Positions 34,334-43,009 are shown, counted from the stretch's first letter. The stretch is DNA of 64,000 bases from Ligilactobacillus ubinensis (GCF_024160875.1 NZ_JAIULA010000016.1:1-64000); one strand, 5' to 3'. The notes: a model not told the origin generated them from the sequence alone. Numbers and translations: made by a program.

Positions 34334-34345
34334 GTAAATCACCAC

Positions 34346-34571
34346 TTTAATTTTTATATATTAACTAAGTTTATGATAGCATATAAAAATTATATTTAAG
34401 TGAAATCTCCCATATTTTTTCAGATAATTTTAATATTAAAAATCAATAAAATAAGTAAGAGGTACACCTCACACTCAACTTTGCCAGTTGGCGGTTGTTC
34501 AAGCTACTAACTTTGCTATCATCCAGCGTCTTATTCTATTTCTACAAATATTAAAATATTATTCAAAATTA
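34346..34571. other. Intergenic region; nothing coding seen
   Basis: AT-rich. Holds the likely promoter of the EVE-like gene and a small palindrome GAGGTACACCTC (34466-34477 approx.). It marks the probable right edge of the mobile block; no direct repeat matching the recombinase side could be found by eye. Confidence 0.3.
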
Positions 34572-35120
34572 TATGGCTAGTTCTAAGTATTAATAAAGTA
34601 CATAAACTAGCTTTTCTTATTTAACATCACTCCCTAACACTTTGAATTGTCACGCTTTGAGCCAAGCTATACTGGTTAGTAATCTAATTATTGCTGTTAT
34701 TTTTTTACCTCTCTTTCATATTTGCTATTTTTATATTTGAAAAATTAAGCATGTCAATTAAGTAATGGATCACTTAAGTCCGACTTCATTGTTTCGGAGT
34801 TTATTTTTCCTACAATTTTAAATTATGAGTAATAAAAAAAGCATTTCTAATGAATGCTAAAAAAATATCTTTAACACCGCTCCCCAATCTCTTGGATCAT
34901 CGCGCTTCGCACCCAGTTTATGCTGGCATGTGTAGGTCACTGACCAACGAGCCTCTCAGAGACGTAGCACGCATTGTTTTTAATCCATGACTAACTTTTG
35001 AATCTGGTAATTTAACCATTGAAGTATAATTGTTACTTCCGTATCCAATTGTCAAAGTGCAAATACGGAAATTTATACATGAAAATGAATAGAAAATTCA
35101 TAAGCCTAAAAAATTGTTCT
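34572..35120. repeat. Dispersed repeat, two adjacent diverged copies
   Basis: GGCTAGTTCTAAGTATTAAT (34573) opens the first partial copy. A second copy runs from about 34872, with a core CTCTCAGAGACGTAGCA (34953 approx.) and ATTTATACATGAAAATG near 35073. Related copies lie at 36392-36590 and 40270-40510. No ORF is conserved among them, so a decayed non-coding element or untranslated part of a mobile unit is likely. Confidence 0.55.
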
Positions 35121-35241
35121 TTTCATAAAATCCTTATCATTTCATGAAAGTGGGCAAAACGTAACTAAACAATCAGATTACCTAATTGTTGCTGTAATAC
35201 ATGTTTAAACCTCTTCCGTACATTGCTATTCTGACATATGC

Positions 35242-35610
35242 ATGTCAAGTGTTGTCAAATCCACAAACACCCTCTTATGTTTATTTTGAGTTTAAAAGGT
35301 TGTTAAATCAACGTTTTAAACAGCAAAAATAAATTTTAAAAAGAAAATGAAATATTAAAAAAGGGTACAAAAGTTTGTAAAAAATAATCGTCAAACCTTA
35401 TAACCAGCAAAAATAATTTAATTTGCCAGCCAAAGCTTGACGATTATTTTTATTTTTCATGTAAAAACCATATTTTTAGTGATTTATTCAATATTTTTTA
35501 ACTTTTACATGTATAATTTGCTACAATTTTGTGAATTAATTCTGGTGAAACTCGCTTTAAATCAGTGTTTATCAATATTTTAGAACGCCATAAATTTTTT
35601 CATAGCCAAA
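35242..35610 (-). mobile_element. Remnant of the IS30 element (3' end only)
   Basis: It matches 13149-13490: same AAACACCCTCTTAT landmark at the same offset, AAGGGTACAAAA, the AATAATCG/CGATTATT hairpin (35383-35448), CATGTAAAA and the last codons of the transposase (TTTAGAACG...ATAGCCAAAG). The rest of the transposase is gone. It lies in the same orientation as the intact copy and abuts a truncated GNAT gene. Confidence 0.8.
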
Positions 35611-35631
35611 GGATAATTTATTTGAACATAC

Positions 35632-35913
35632 TTAGATAATAAGTTTAAAGCAAAAAAAGCGTTCATTAGTTGAAAAGCTTCTTAATAATAAACTTTTCAT
35701 ACTTTTCGTGTGTTTGAACTTATCATCTCCATAATCTAATACGAAAAAAGTGCAAATTTCGTTTGACTCATTAACTAGCAGTATTAGATGATAATCTTTA
35801 TTTTTTTGAGAAATTTTGATAGTATTTTGTGGCAATCCAGTAAAGGTTAGATCTTTTATTTGATAAGTTTTTAACTGTTCTTTGAATTCGTTATTGTATG
35901 CAATTAATTTCAA
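35632..35913 (-). pseudogene. Truncated GNAT acetyltransferase
   Basis: Only the N-terminal part remains (93 codons). It reads like the start of a GNAT protein, ending in KSLLLRSFSTNERF just where the acetyl-CoA-binding G-x-G segment should begin; the frame then runs into the IS30 remnant 20 bases further on. ATG start with AAAGGAGGTTCTG-like region upstream (GGAGGTTCTGTTTTG on the coding strand). Loss of the CoA site makes it non-functional as an acetyltransferase. Confidence 0.65.
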
Positions 35914-36029
35914 AACAGAACCTCCAATTAAAGGACTATTAATTACATTAATGTAGTCCCTTAAACAGTAAAGAAACCAGTTTGTTTAATAAACTTAAGC
36001 AACAGCTAGAACCACTACATTATTTTTTA

Positions 36030-36058
36030 TTGGTAACTTGTTAAAATTTCTGTATAAT
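36030..36058 (+). promoter_or_regulatory. Promoter of the type I toxin transcript
   Basis: TTGGTA, 17-base spacer, TATAAT (36053-36058). It would give an approximately 95-nt leader before the toxin start, long enough for antisense control. Confidence 0.6.
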
Positions 36059-36161
36059 GAAAGCATGTAGAGAAGTTAAGACGGTGGCGCTCTTGATTGG
36101 AGGTGGTGCCTATGGTGTTAAAACCTTAGAAACCACAAATCCTAATGAAAGGAGTTGCCTA

Positions 36162-36266
36162 GTGTCCATTGCGGACGCTTTACAACTAATGCTTGGTTTC
36201 GGTACGTTTACCGTTACTTTAATTGCATTAGTTGTTGAGTTGATTAAAAATCAGCGAAAAAAATAA
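36162..36266 (+). CDS. Putative holin-like type I toxin, 34 aa
   Basis: A small membrane peptide: MSIADALQLMLGFGTFTVTL then IALVVELIKNQRKK, with one TM helix and a basic C-terminus. This matches the holin-like toxin family of Firmicutes (TxpA/BsrG-like). GTG start with AAAGGAG six to eight bases upstream; the frame is open further back (ATG 36057), but only this start gives the family's N-terminus. The leader and 3' end contain short inverted repeats (ACCGC-type), as expected for antisense-RNA control. Two decayed copies occur at 43.0 and 49.6 kb. Confidence 0.8.
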   Translation: MSIADALQLMLGFGTFTVTLIALVVELIKNQRKK

Positions 36267-36336
36267 CCGCCCTACTTTGGCCAGTAGCGGTTACTAAGTA
36301 ACAACACTGCGTCCACCGCCTAGCGGCTCTGCAAAG

Positions 36337-36367
36337 GAAGTCTTGTTCCAGCAAGGCTTCTTTTATT
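36337..36367 (+). terminator. Terminator of the toxin locus
   Basis: A 9-bp stem (GAAGTCTTG / CAAGGCTTC, one G-T pair), 6-base loop, then TTTTATTTT. The opposite strand also starts a run suited to an antisense RNA, but no promoter was confirmed there. Confidence 0.75.
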
Positions 36368-36391
36368 TTCTATGAATATTATAGCACGATT

Positions 36392-36590
36392 CAAAATAAC
36401 TTGGCTAGTTTAAAGTATTAATAAAATGCTTAAATTAGCTTTTTAGTTAACATTACTCTTCAATTTCTGGAATTATCTTATTTTGCATCCATGTATAGGT
36501 CAAAAACCAGCAAGTCTCTCAGAGACGTAGCATGAATTGTTTTCTATCCATAATTAACTTCTGAATTATGAATAATATTATTAGCTTGTT
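36392..36590. repeat. Dispersed repeat copy following the toxin locus
   Basis: TTGGCTAGTTTAAAGTATTAAT (split here as TTGGCTAGTT + TAAAGTATTAAT) and later CTCTCAGAGACGTAGCATG match the copies at 34.6-35.1 kb and, less well, 40.3 kb. Its place directly behind the toxin suggests toxin and repeat once moved or duplicated together. Confidence 0.55.
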
Positions 36591-36594
36591 CTAG

Positions 36595-37098
36595 CTATCT
36601 TTTATAAGTTTGAATTCCGAAATCCTTTAACTGCAGAATTGCTTGCTCAAAACTAAAAAGTTTAACTGATTCTACTTCTTCTGCCTGCAATTGCAAATTG
36701 CTTATTTGAAAATCAGTTTTAAAAACAAACCAGTCTTCAATCCAATTCTCTTCAATGCAACGCATGTAAAAGTTTTCTTCATGAACTAATAAATCTAAAT
36801 CAAGCTCCTCTTTAATTTCTCTTTGGATAGCCGCAATGTGATTTTCACCCTTTAAAGCAGAGCCACCGACTGATTCTTCCCAGTAACCAGGATAGTTTAA
36901 TTTGTTCATAGCCCTTTTTTGCAAAAGTATTTGATTTTGAGAATTGTAAATAAATGCACTTACTACTAAATGAAACTCACCTTTATTTAATTTTTCGAAA
37001 CGTCTTTTCTCAGTAATTTTATTTAATTCTCGATCGTATATATCCCAAATTTCATTTAAGTTATCAGTTGACACTATTATCAATGCCTTTCTAGCCAT
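36595..37098 (-). CDS. Nudix hydrolase (Idi/YfcD-like)
   Basis: 167 aa. The Nudix box is complete: GGSALKGENHIAAIQREIKEELDL (23-residue G-x5-E-x7-R-E-U-x-E-E-x-G/D-U pattern) at about residues 76-99. The preceding IWDIYDRELNKITEKRR and KGEFHLVVSAFIYNSQNQILLQKRA resemble the YfcD/isopentenyl-diphosphate-isomerase-like branch. It hydrolyses an unknown nucleoside-diphosphate-linked substrate. The ATG has no good ribosome site, so expression may be weak or leaderless. Confidence 0.85.
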   Translation of the reverse strand: MARKALIIVSTDNLNEIWDIYDRELNKITEKRRFEKLNKGEFHLVVSAFIYNSQNQILLQKRAMNKLNYPGYWEESVGGSALKGENHIAAIQREIKEELDLDLLVHEENFYMRCIEENWIEDWFVFKTDFQISNLQLQAEEVESVKLFSFEQAILQLKDFGIQTYKR

Positions 37099-37332
37099 AT
37101 TTAATTTTGATTATTTTTCTTTCTAACTTTTTTAATAAGAGTATTAGTATGCTGCATAGTTTATGAAACATAAAAATTATAGAGACGCTAAAAAATTAAA
37201 AATAACAAAACGCGTAAGCACAACTTATTCTAGCAGGCCAACATTTTTTCAGCATTATGGAACTAGTCATGATTACTTAAGTACAGATTTTACTATAATA
37301 AATAAGCTAATAAATCTCTTTAATTGGATTAC

Positions 37333-37548
37333 TTAAATTAAATTTACTAGACCTATCAATTTAGTTTCTATTTTATCAATTTCTAGCGCTTTTTTTATTT
37401 CTCGAATTACAGAACTTTGAATTGATTCATTTGCTTCTACATGTTCTCTGAAAAAAGTAACATTATTATCAAGTTCAAAATCTATTTTATCCATGACAAG
37501 AATCAATAATAGGTCTTGTTTGCTGGAAATAATGCCATTTAGCATCAT
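37333..37548 (-). pseudogene. Nudix-like fragment, 71 aa
   Basis: The segment REHVEANESIQSSVIREIKKALEID looks like a Nudix box (G-H-V-E-x-x-E-S...R-E) in which the leading Gly-Gly and the second Glu of REUxEE are replaced, and the domain is cut on both sides. Its ATG overlaps the stop codon of the methyltransferase gene (ATGATG). Probably a decayed Nudix gene; a functional small protein cannot be excluded. Confidence 0.5.
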
Positions 37549-38312
37549 GCCCTTTTTCTTGCTACGATTATAAATCGATCTTCATTAGTTGAAATATATT
37601 GGTTAGCGTCAATTAATTTTTGGAGATTCAATAATTTATCAAAACATTGATCTACATTAAAATTTTTAAATTCCCAAGGAATAACAGTTGCATAATAAAC
37701 AACAGCTCCTACATCAAAAAAAATTAGCTCAGGAAAAGATTGCTTTGCTAAAAGAATTTCGAATCCAGCACTTTTTAAGTTTATTATGGAATTCAATAAA
37801 GTACTTTCAGGATAAGGCGGAGTATAAGATTCATCAAGGTATCGCGATAAAGAAAAATTATTAGTAGCTCCTACCTGTTCAGTAATGAAAAATCCGCCGG
37901 TATGTAACTTTTTATAAACTGAAGCTGCATTAAAGGCTGCATGGCTATTAGTAATAAAATCTACACTGTCATCCTTAATAGGTAATTCTTCTTCTGTTTT
38001 TGTTGGATATATCTTTATTCCAAGTGGTAAAAGACGTTCTTTTATTACTTTAATATTGGGCAGCCATGATTCAGTAACAGAGGTTCGTGCAGTATTATGC
38101 TTAAATGAAAGCAATAGCTCACCGCCTCCAGTTGCCATATCGAGTAAACTTGCATCTTGTTTTAGATATTTAAGAACAATTTTCCTATAATCCCAAGGCA
38201 TTTCTTTATTCAACCAACGTCCTTTTAAATGATCAAAATTCCAACCGTGCATATCTAATTGTGCTTCTTTTTCCCATAATAATTTTAAATCGTTTTCCAT
38301 TTCTTTGCTCAT
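37545..38312 (-). CDS. Class I SAM-dependent methyltransferase
   Basis: 255 aa. Motif I is SLLDMATGGGELL (about residues 55-67); motif II region is VTESWLPNI; the motif IV-like DSVDFITNSHAAF is near 115, followed by LHTGGFFITEQVG (motif post-III). This fits a small-molecule or tRNA-type methyltransferase of unknown substrate. ATG after GAAGG. The start of the Nudix fragment overlaps its stop codon, so the two once formed an operon. Confidence 0.82.
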   Translation of the reverse strand: MSKEMENDLKLLWEKEAQLDMHGWNFDHLKGRWLNKEMPWDYRKIVLKYLKQDASLLDMATGGGELLLSFKHNTARTSVTESWLPNIKVIKERLLPLGIKIYPTKTEEELPIKDDSVDFITNSHAAFNAASVYKKLHTGGFFITEQVGATNNFSLSRYLDESYTPPYPESTLLNSIINLKSAGFEILLAKQSFPELIFFDVGAVVYYATVIPWEFKNFNVDQCFDKLLNLQKLIDANQYISTNEDRFIIVARKRA

Positions 38313-38491
38313 CTGCCTTCACTTTCTATTCGATTAAAACTAATGTTGAATTGAATAACGAAAATTCTACACAAAGTACCTTCTTAGTAGGGGTATTTTA
38401 TGAATATATGAATGTAGCAACTTTCTATACAGAACTTATTGCTTTAATAATATTATAATTGTATTGCCATATTATAGACAATACAAGATTA

Positions 38492-38938
38492 TTATTTAAG
38501 GGATAGCAATATTAATAATGTAATAGGAATTAAGAAATCGGGAAGTATAATAAAAACATTTCCAACATTAATGTTTTTAGCTGTTATTATTTCCTTTATA
38601 TGATTTATTCCAGCTCCAATTAAAAAAAATGCAAGAACTATAACTAATGGCATTGCTTTTTTTCCATTAGCAACTAATCCACTATAAATACTACTTATTC
38701 CAATTCCTAAAGATATTAGCCCAATTTCTTTTTGAAATCCATTTGACACCCACCCAATACTTTTAGCAACTCTTTTACTAAAAATAAAATGGCCTGTAAA
38801 GTTGAACAGTCCAAAAAAGCCAACACCAAAAATTAAATGAGCCTGTAAAAGACAAGTTATTATGCCTTTTTCAGGAAAAAACATGAACATAAGAAAACCT
38901 AAAATCCAGCTAGCTATGTATGAAATTATATATATCAT
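38492..38938 (-). CDS. DUF6790-like membrane protein
   Basis: 148 aa with about four TM helices. The middle segment (TGHFIFSKRVAKSIGW...FQKEIGLISLGIGISSIYSG) matches a membrane-protein family of unknown function in which a SIGW...FQ.E.G motif is conserved. ATG 38938 is chosen because GGGGAG lies eight bases before; the frame's first ATG (38956) overlaps that site. No adjacent partner. Confidence 0.6.
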   Translation of the reverse strand: MIYIISYIASWILGFLMFMFFPEKGIITCLLQAHLIFGVGFFGLFNFTGHFIFSKRVAKSIGWVSNGFQKEIGLISLGIGISSIYSGLVANGKKAMPLVIVLAFFLIGAGINHIKEIITAKNINVGNVFIILPDFLIPITLLILLSLK

Positions 38939-39207
38939 ATTAAATATTCTCCCCATGACTATCTTTTAAAGATAGATATTGATAAATATTTTATACTTTC
39001 TCTATTATATTCCAAAAAAACCAATATTCCCCTTGTTGTTTATGAATAAAACTAAATCAATCATTGTACCAAGGATGTTGATAGTGTTAATCTCATTGTT
39101 ACCAATTTAAGTGCTTATTTCACTACTAACGAGTGTAAATGACACTTGTAGCAATTCTTAACTATTTTTGATGGTAAATTTAGTAGCCCTCTTTCAAATT
39201 CTGAGTA

Positions 39208-39236
39208 ATAAAAAACAACTCTTTGGAATAGAGTTG
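39208..39236 (-). terminator. Terminator of the alpha/beta hydrolase gene
   Basis: A 7-bp perfect stem (CAACTCT / AGAGTTG) with a T6 run on the minus strand, 19 bases after the stop. Confidence 0.75.
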
Positions 39237-39254
39237 CAAATAAATTTATAGTTC

Positions 39255-40151
39255 TTAATAATCCTCAGTATTTAAAAAATTTAGTATCTTTTGTACCAAT
39301 TCAGATGATAATGGTTTATCAGGTTGCTGATAACTTGCTAAATTGGCTTTGGTATCTGATTCGGGAACAATTTTTAAAACGTGATTCATTTTGGGGATGA
39401 TTGCTAGTTTAGCTGTTGGAACAGCCTGCTTTAGCAATTCAGCATCAGATACAGAAACTTGTAAATCTTCAGTACCTTGGATTAGTAAAATTGGTAATTT
39501 TAATTTAGTCAATTCTATAACTGGATCAATTTTTAGAATTGATTGTAAGTATGGTTGGATACTAGGGCGAAACAGTGTTTCTAATTCAACAGGAACTTGT
39601 GGAACTAAATTTCCATTCTTCAGAGAATCCAATATCTGTATGCTTCTTTGTAACCATTCTTCTTGACCTGACAGTTGTTGAGTTAACTGATCTTGCAAAA
39701 TGTTTGCTAAGTTACGACCAGGAGTAGCTAATAAGATTAAACCAGCAGCTTTAAGCTTTTGGCAAGCTTCGATTGAAATTAGCCCCCCTTCACTATGCCC
39801 GAGAATAAAAATTTTACTAAATTTATCAGATTCACTTAAATATCTTACCCAAGAAAGAACATCAGTTACAAAGGTTTGTAATCTAAGTTGATTTTCTGGA
39901 ATTGTGGCAGACTGACTTTTACCGACTCCGCGCTTATCAAAACGTAAACTAGCAACATTATGAGCGGCTAATTGTTCAGCTAATTGCTTCAAATTATTAG
40001 TTTCCCCAGAGAGACGGTTATTACCATCGCGATCTGTTGGCCCTGACCCTGCAACAATTAAAACTATTGTAGGTTTTTCTATATTATCTGGCACTATAAG
40101 AGTACCTGATAATGATCCATTTGAGACATCAAGTTTAATTTCTTTTTCCAT
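39255..40151 (-). CDS. Alpha/beta hydrolase, serine esterase type
   Basis: 298 aa. The oxyanion GSGPTDRDGNN (near residue 32), LRFDKRGVGKS (near 70), nucleophile elbow FILGHSEGGLI with Ser near 118, Asp in LLIQGTEDLQV near 225, and His in PKMNHVLK near 255 make a complete triad. This resembles the COG1073/YtmA-like esterases. No signal peptide. ATG after GAGGAGG. Monocistronic, with a terminator behind. Confidence 0.88.
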   Translation of the reverse strand: MEKEIKLDVSNGSLSGTLIVPDNIEKPTIVLIVAGSGPTDRDGNNRLSGETNNLKQLAEQLAAHNVASLRFDKRGVGKSQSATIPENQLRLQTFVTDVLSWVRYLSESDKFSKIFILGHSEGGLISIEACQKLKAAGLILLATPGRNLANILQDQLTQQLSGQEEWLQRSIQILDSLKNGNLVPQVPVELETLFRPSIQPYLQSILKIDPVIELTKLKLPILLIQGTEDLQVSVSDAELLKQAVPTAKLAIIPKMNHVLKIVPESDTKANLASYQQPDKPLSSELVQKILNFLNTEDY

Positions 40152-40269
40152 AGCTCTACCTCCTCGTTATATTTCTATACTGTCAGTGGTGATTTTTTAT
40201 TAAGTAAGACTATCAACAAAATGCTCCATTCACAAATATACGGTAGCATAAAAACTATCAAAAAGCATC

Positions 40270-40510
40270 TTTTAAAGTTACTAAGTAATTGCTGCTTAAC
40301 TAGATTATCAGCAATGTTGATATAGTTCATTGATTAACGAGTATCTTAGAGAGGTAGTCTGCATCGCTTAGTCATGACTAGAATAACTTTTAAATCTGAA
40401 AATTTAACTATTAAAGTATAGTCGTTATTGCTATATCCAGTTGCTAAAATCTAAACATGCAAGCTTATACATAAAAATAGCTAGAAAATTTAGACACCTG
40501 AAAGATTGTT
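40270..40510. repeat. Dispersed repeat, third copy
   Basis: Between the hydrolase and pump genes. ATTAACGAGTATCTTAGAGA and ATCTGAAAATTTAACTATTA align with CCAACGAGCCTCTCAGAGA and ATCTGGTAATTTAACCATTG in the copy at 34.9 kb, over about 200 bases with many substitutions. No gene is seen in this 365-base gap. Confidence 0.5.
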
Positions 40511-40517
40511 GTCGTCA

Positions 40518-42242
40518 TTAAAGCTGTTTTATTTTTCGATCCGTAAAAAACGAGATAGGTAATGTTAAAAATGATATTAAAGCTCCCATTAGGTAAACAA
40601 ATCTAAAAGCTTTAGTAACTTGAATAATTTGTCTAGCATGAATTTTATCCTTAAGAGTACTAACAACAGATGCTTGTGCGGTTAATTGGATTTCAATTTT
40701 GTTTTTCTCAATAAAAGGTAAAAGTTCATTATTTTGAGTCTGAATTAAATGATGTTCAATTTTATTTAAAGAAAGATAATTACGATAATACAAGTTTTTC
40801 TTAGTCGGAATTACTAAGTTATCAGTTCTCTGCATAGCGGATAATAGAGCATTCTTTTGTGTAGTTAACTTTTTCTGATTACTATCTGCTGAATAAGCTG
40901 TTTTTAAGAGTGAGTTAAATTTTACTTTTACATCTTTAGAAACTCGGGCTTTATTAACAATATTTTCACCATAATTTTTTGTTTGTAGTTTAGCAGAATT
41001 AACACCCACATTTAAAAGTGCAACTAGTAACGCGATACCAAGACAAGTACCTAGTTGCCTACTTGAATTGATGATACCTGATCCGATACCACTTTTTTCA
41101 GCAGGTAAAAATCTTATTGAGGAAACAATCGTTTGGCTCATGAAACCAAAGCCAGTTCCATTAAGAATCATAAAAGTGATTAAAATGCCATCAGAAGTTT
41201 TATTAGTAATCAAGGTCATTTCCAATAAACTTGCGGTAACAAGCAATAAGCCTACTAAATTTATAAAAATATAGTTGGTTCTTTGAGCAATATATGTTCC
41301 TAAGGGCATCATAAAGAATACCGTAAGAGACAAAACAGCAATGATTGACGTTGCGTGCAATGGTTTATAATTTAATACTTCTTGTAAATAGTAATTAAAA
41401 ATTATAATTGGGCATACAAGGACCATCCCGCTAATAAAACAGATAAAAGTTGAAGCGCTAAAGGTTTTCTCTTTAAATAGTGTTAATTCTATCAAAGGTT
41501 CTTTAACTTGTAGTTCAACAATTGTAAAAAGGATTAGCAGTATTATACCAGTACATAAAGATGCAATGATTTTTGTCGATTGCCAACCGTAGCTTTGTCC
41601 TTTTAAAAGTCCAAAGACAATCCCAAATATCCCACCTGATAATAGTAATACACCAATAAAATCTATCTTTTTAGAAATAGTATTATCATAAGATTCATTA
41701 ATACAGAATATAATTAAGAATATTGTTATTAAACCAATTGGTAGGTTAATTGCAAAAATCCATTTTCAATGTAAATATTGAATAATCAAACCGCCTAATG
41801 GTGGACCACCTGCAGCTGCTAATCCAGTTACTGCCCCTACTACGCTTGCTATGAGGGGCATTTTTTCTTTACCAACTAGTTCAATTCCAATTGGCATAAC
41901 CAATGGTGTAATCATCGCTCCACCTAAGCCTTGAAAAAAGCGAAAAACAATTAGCCAAAGTAAAGTTGGTGCCCAAATACAAGACATAGAAAAAGATGTA
42001 AAAATTAATAGACCTAGGAGCATTATTTTTTTACGTCCATATTGATCTGCTAATTTAGCTGAAGTAATCATAAAAATTGATAAAGCTAAAACGTAAATCG
42101 TTGATATCCAACTAACACTTGTGAGTGTTGTGCTAAAATGATTCTGAATTTTAGGTAGAGCCATATTAACGATAGTACTATCTAAAACCCCCATAAACAT
42201 AGCTAGAGTTAACCCGATGATGCCAGCAATTCTTTTTACCAT
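40518..42242 (-). pseudogene. DHA2 MFS multidrug transporter interrupted by one stop codon
   Basis: A 574-codon frame broken only by TGA at 41768-41766; both sides are in the same frame. The two paralogues in this window have Trp at the matching place (ASWREVF and WSWHLIF against LH-stop-KWIF), so TGG became TGA. Before the stop lie motif-A (ADQYGRKK) and motif-C regions; after it the remaining nine TMs and a 130-aa loop before the last TM. ATG 42242 follows AAGGAGG. Cell-level function is probably lost unless TGA is read through. Confidence 0.88.
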
Positions 42243-42260
42243 TATTATCCTCCTTTTTAA

Positions 42261-42324
42261 TGACTACAAGTCACTAAAAGCAAAATTAACACTTTATTGA
42301 CTAAAAGTCAATTGCGGCTATAAT
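42261..42324. promoter_or_regulatory. TetR promoter and two palindromic operators
   Basis: Operator 1: TGACT-ACA-AGTCA (42261-42273). Operator 2: TTGACT-AAA-AGTCAA (42297-42311), which overlaps the -35 TTGACT of the regulator promoter; -10 TATAAT is at 42319-42324 with a 16-base spacer. Two copies of the same palindrome, 37 bases apart between divergent pump and regulator genes, strongly suggest autoregulation. Confidence 0.75.
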
Positions 42325-42355
42325 ATAATTTATATAGATTAAGGAGGAAACTACA

Positions 42356-42940
42356 ATTAGAATTCGAAAAAAACCTGACGTAAGGAAACAAGAACTAGCT
42401 ACTCATGCTATGCATGAATTTTATGTAAATGGATATGAAAACACTTCTATACAGGATATAGCAGATGCCGCAAAAGTAGCCCACGGTTTAATTTACAAAT
42501 ATTTTAAAAATAAACAAGAGTTGTATGAATACGCGTTAGAAATTTTTATTGATGATGTGGTTACACAGTATCTAGAACTTTTTTCAAAATCTGATTTCAC
42601 ACTAGAAGATATGATTATAAATACTTTTGATTTGCTAAATACTGACAAAAATAAAGATTTTTTCGGTTACTTGCATAAAAAAGGTAATGAAGTAGTTTAT
42701 AGAACAATTATGCAGAATATTCTTAATAAAATGGTTCCTTCGTTAACAAAGATAGTAGAACCATTGGGTAAAAAAGAAGGATACCAAATTGATGATATCC
42801 CTGTTTTTCTTTCATTTATTTTGGGTGGACAAATTGAAATTATGGTTAATACTCCTATTGATAAACAAGTTGAAATCAAGAAAAAAATATTAAGATATAT
42901 TCGAGTTTTGTTAGAAGCTAGTAAAAAAAATCCTCTGTAA
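42356..42940 (+). CDS. TetR family regulator with apparent ATT start
   Basis: About 194 aa from ATT 42356. AAGGAGG (42341-42347) lies eight bases before ATT. The first ATG (42410) has no ribosome site and would cut helix 1 of the HTH. The HTH reads RKQELATHAMHEFYVNG then TSIQDIADAAKVAHGLIYKYFKNKQELYEYAL, standard TetR. No ATG, GTG or TTG lies in the stretch, so ATT is either the true rare start or a mutated ATG. It would control the divergent (broken) DHA2 pump through the two TGACT operators. Confidence 0.82.
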   Translation: MRIRKKPDVRKQELATHAMHEFYVNGYENTSIQDIADAAKVAHGLIYKYFKNKQELYEYALEIFIDDVVTQYLELFSKSDFTLEDMIINTFDLLNTDKNKDFFGYLHKKGNEVVYRTIMQNILNKMVPSLTKIVEPLGKKEGYQIDDIPVFLSFILGGQIEIMVNTPIDKQVEIKKKILRYIRVLLEASKKNPL

Positions 42941-43009
42941 TACTAACCAGCAGTACTAAATACATGAGTTTCAACAGAAACAATTCTGTTATAAAGTCGT
43001 GAAATCATT

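Noticed and set aside
36057-36161. Longer 69-codon version of the toxin starting at ATG 36057
   Set aside because: ATG overlaps the -10 element, so it would not be on the transcript. GTG 36162 has a proper ribosome site and matches the family N-terminus.
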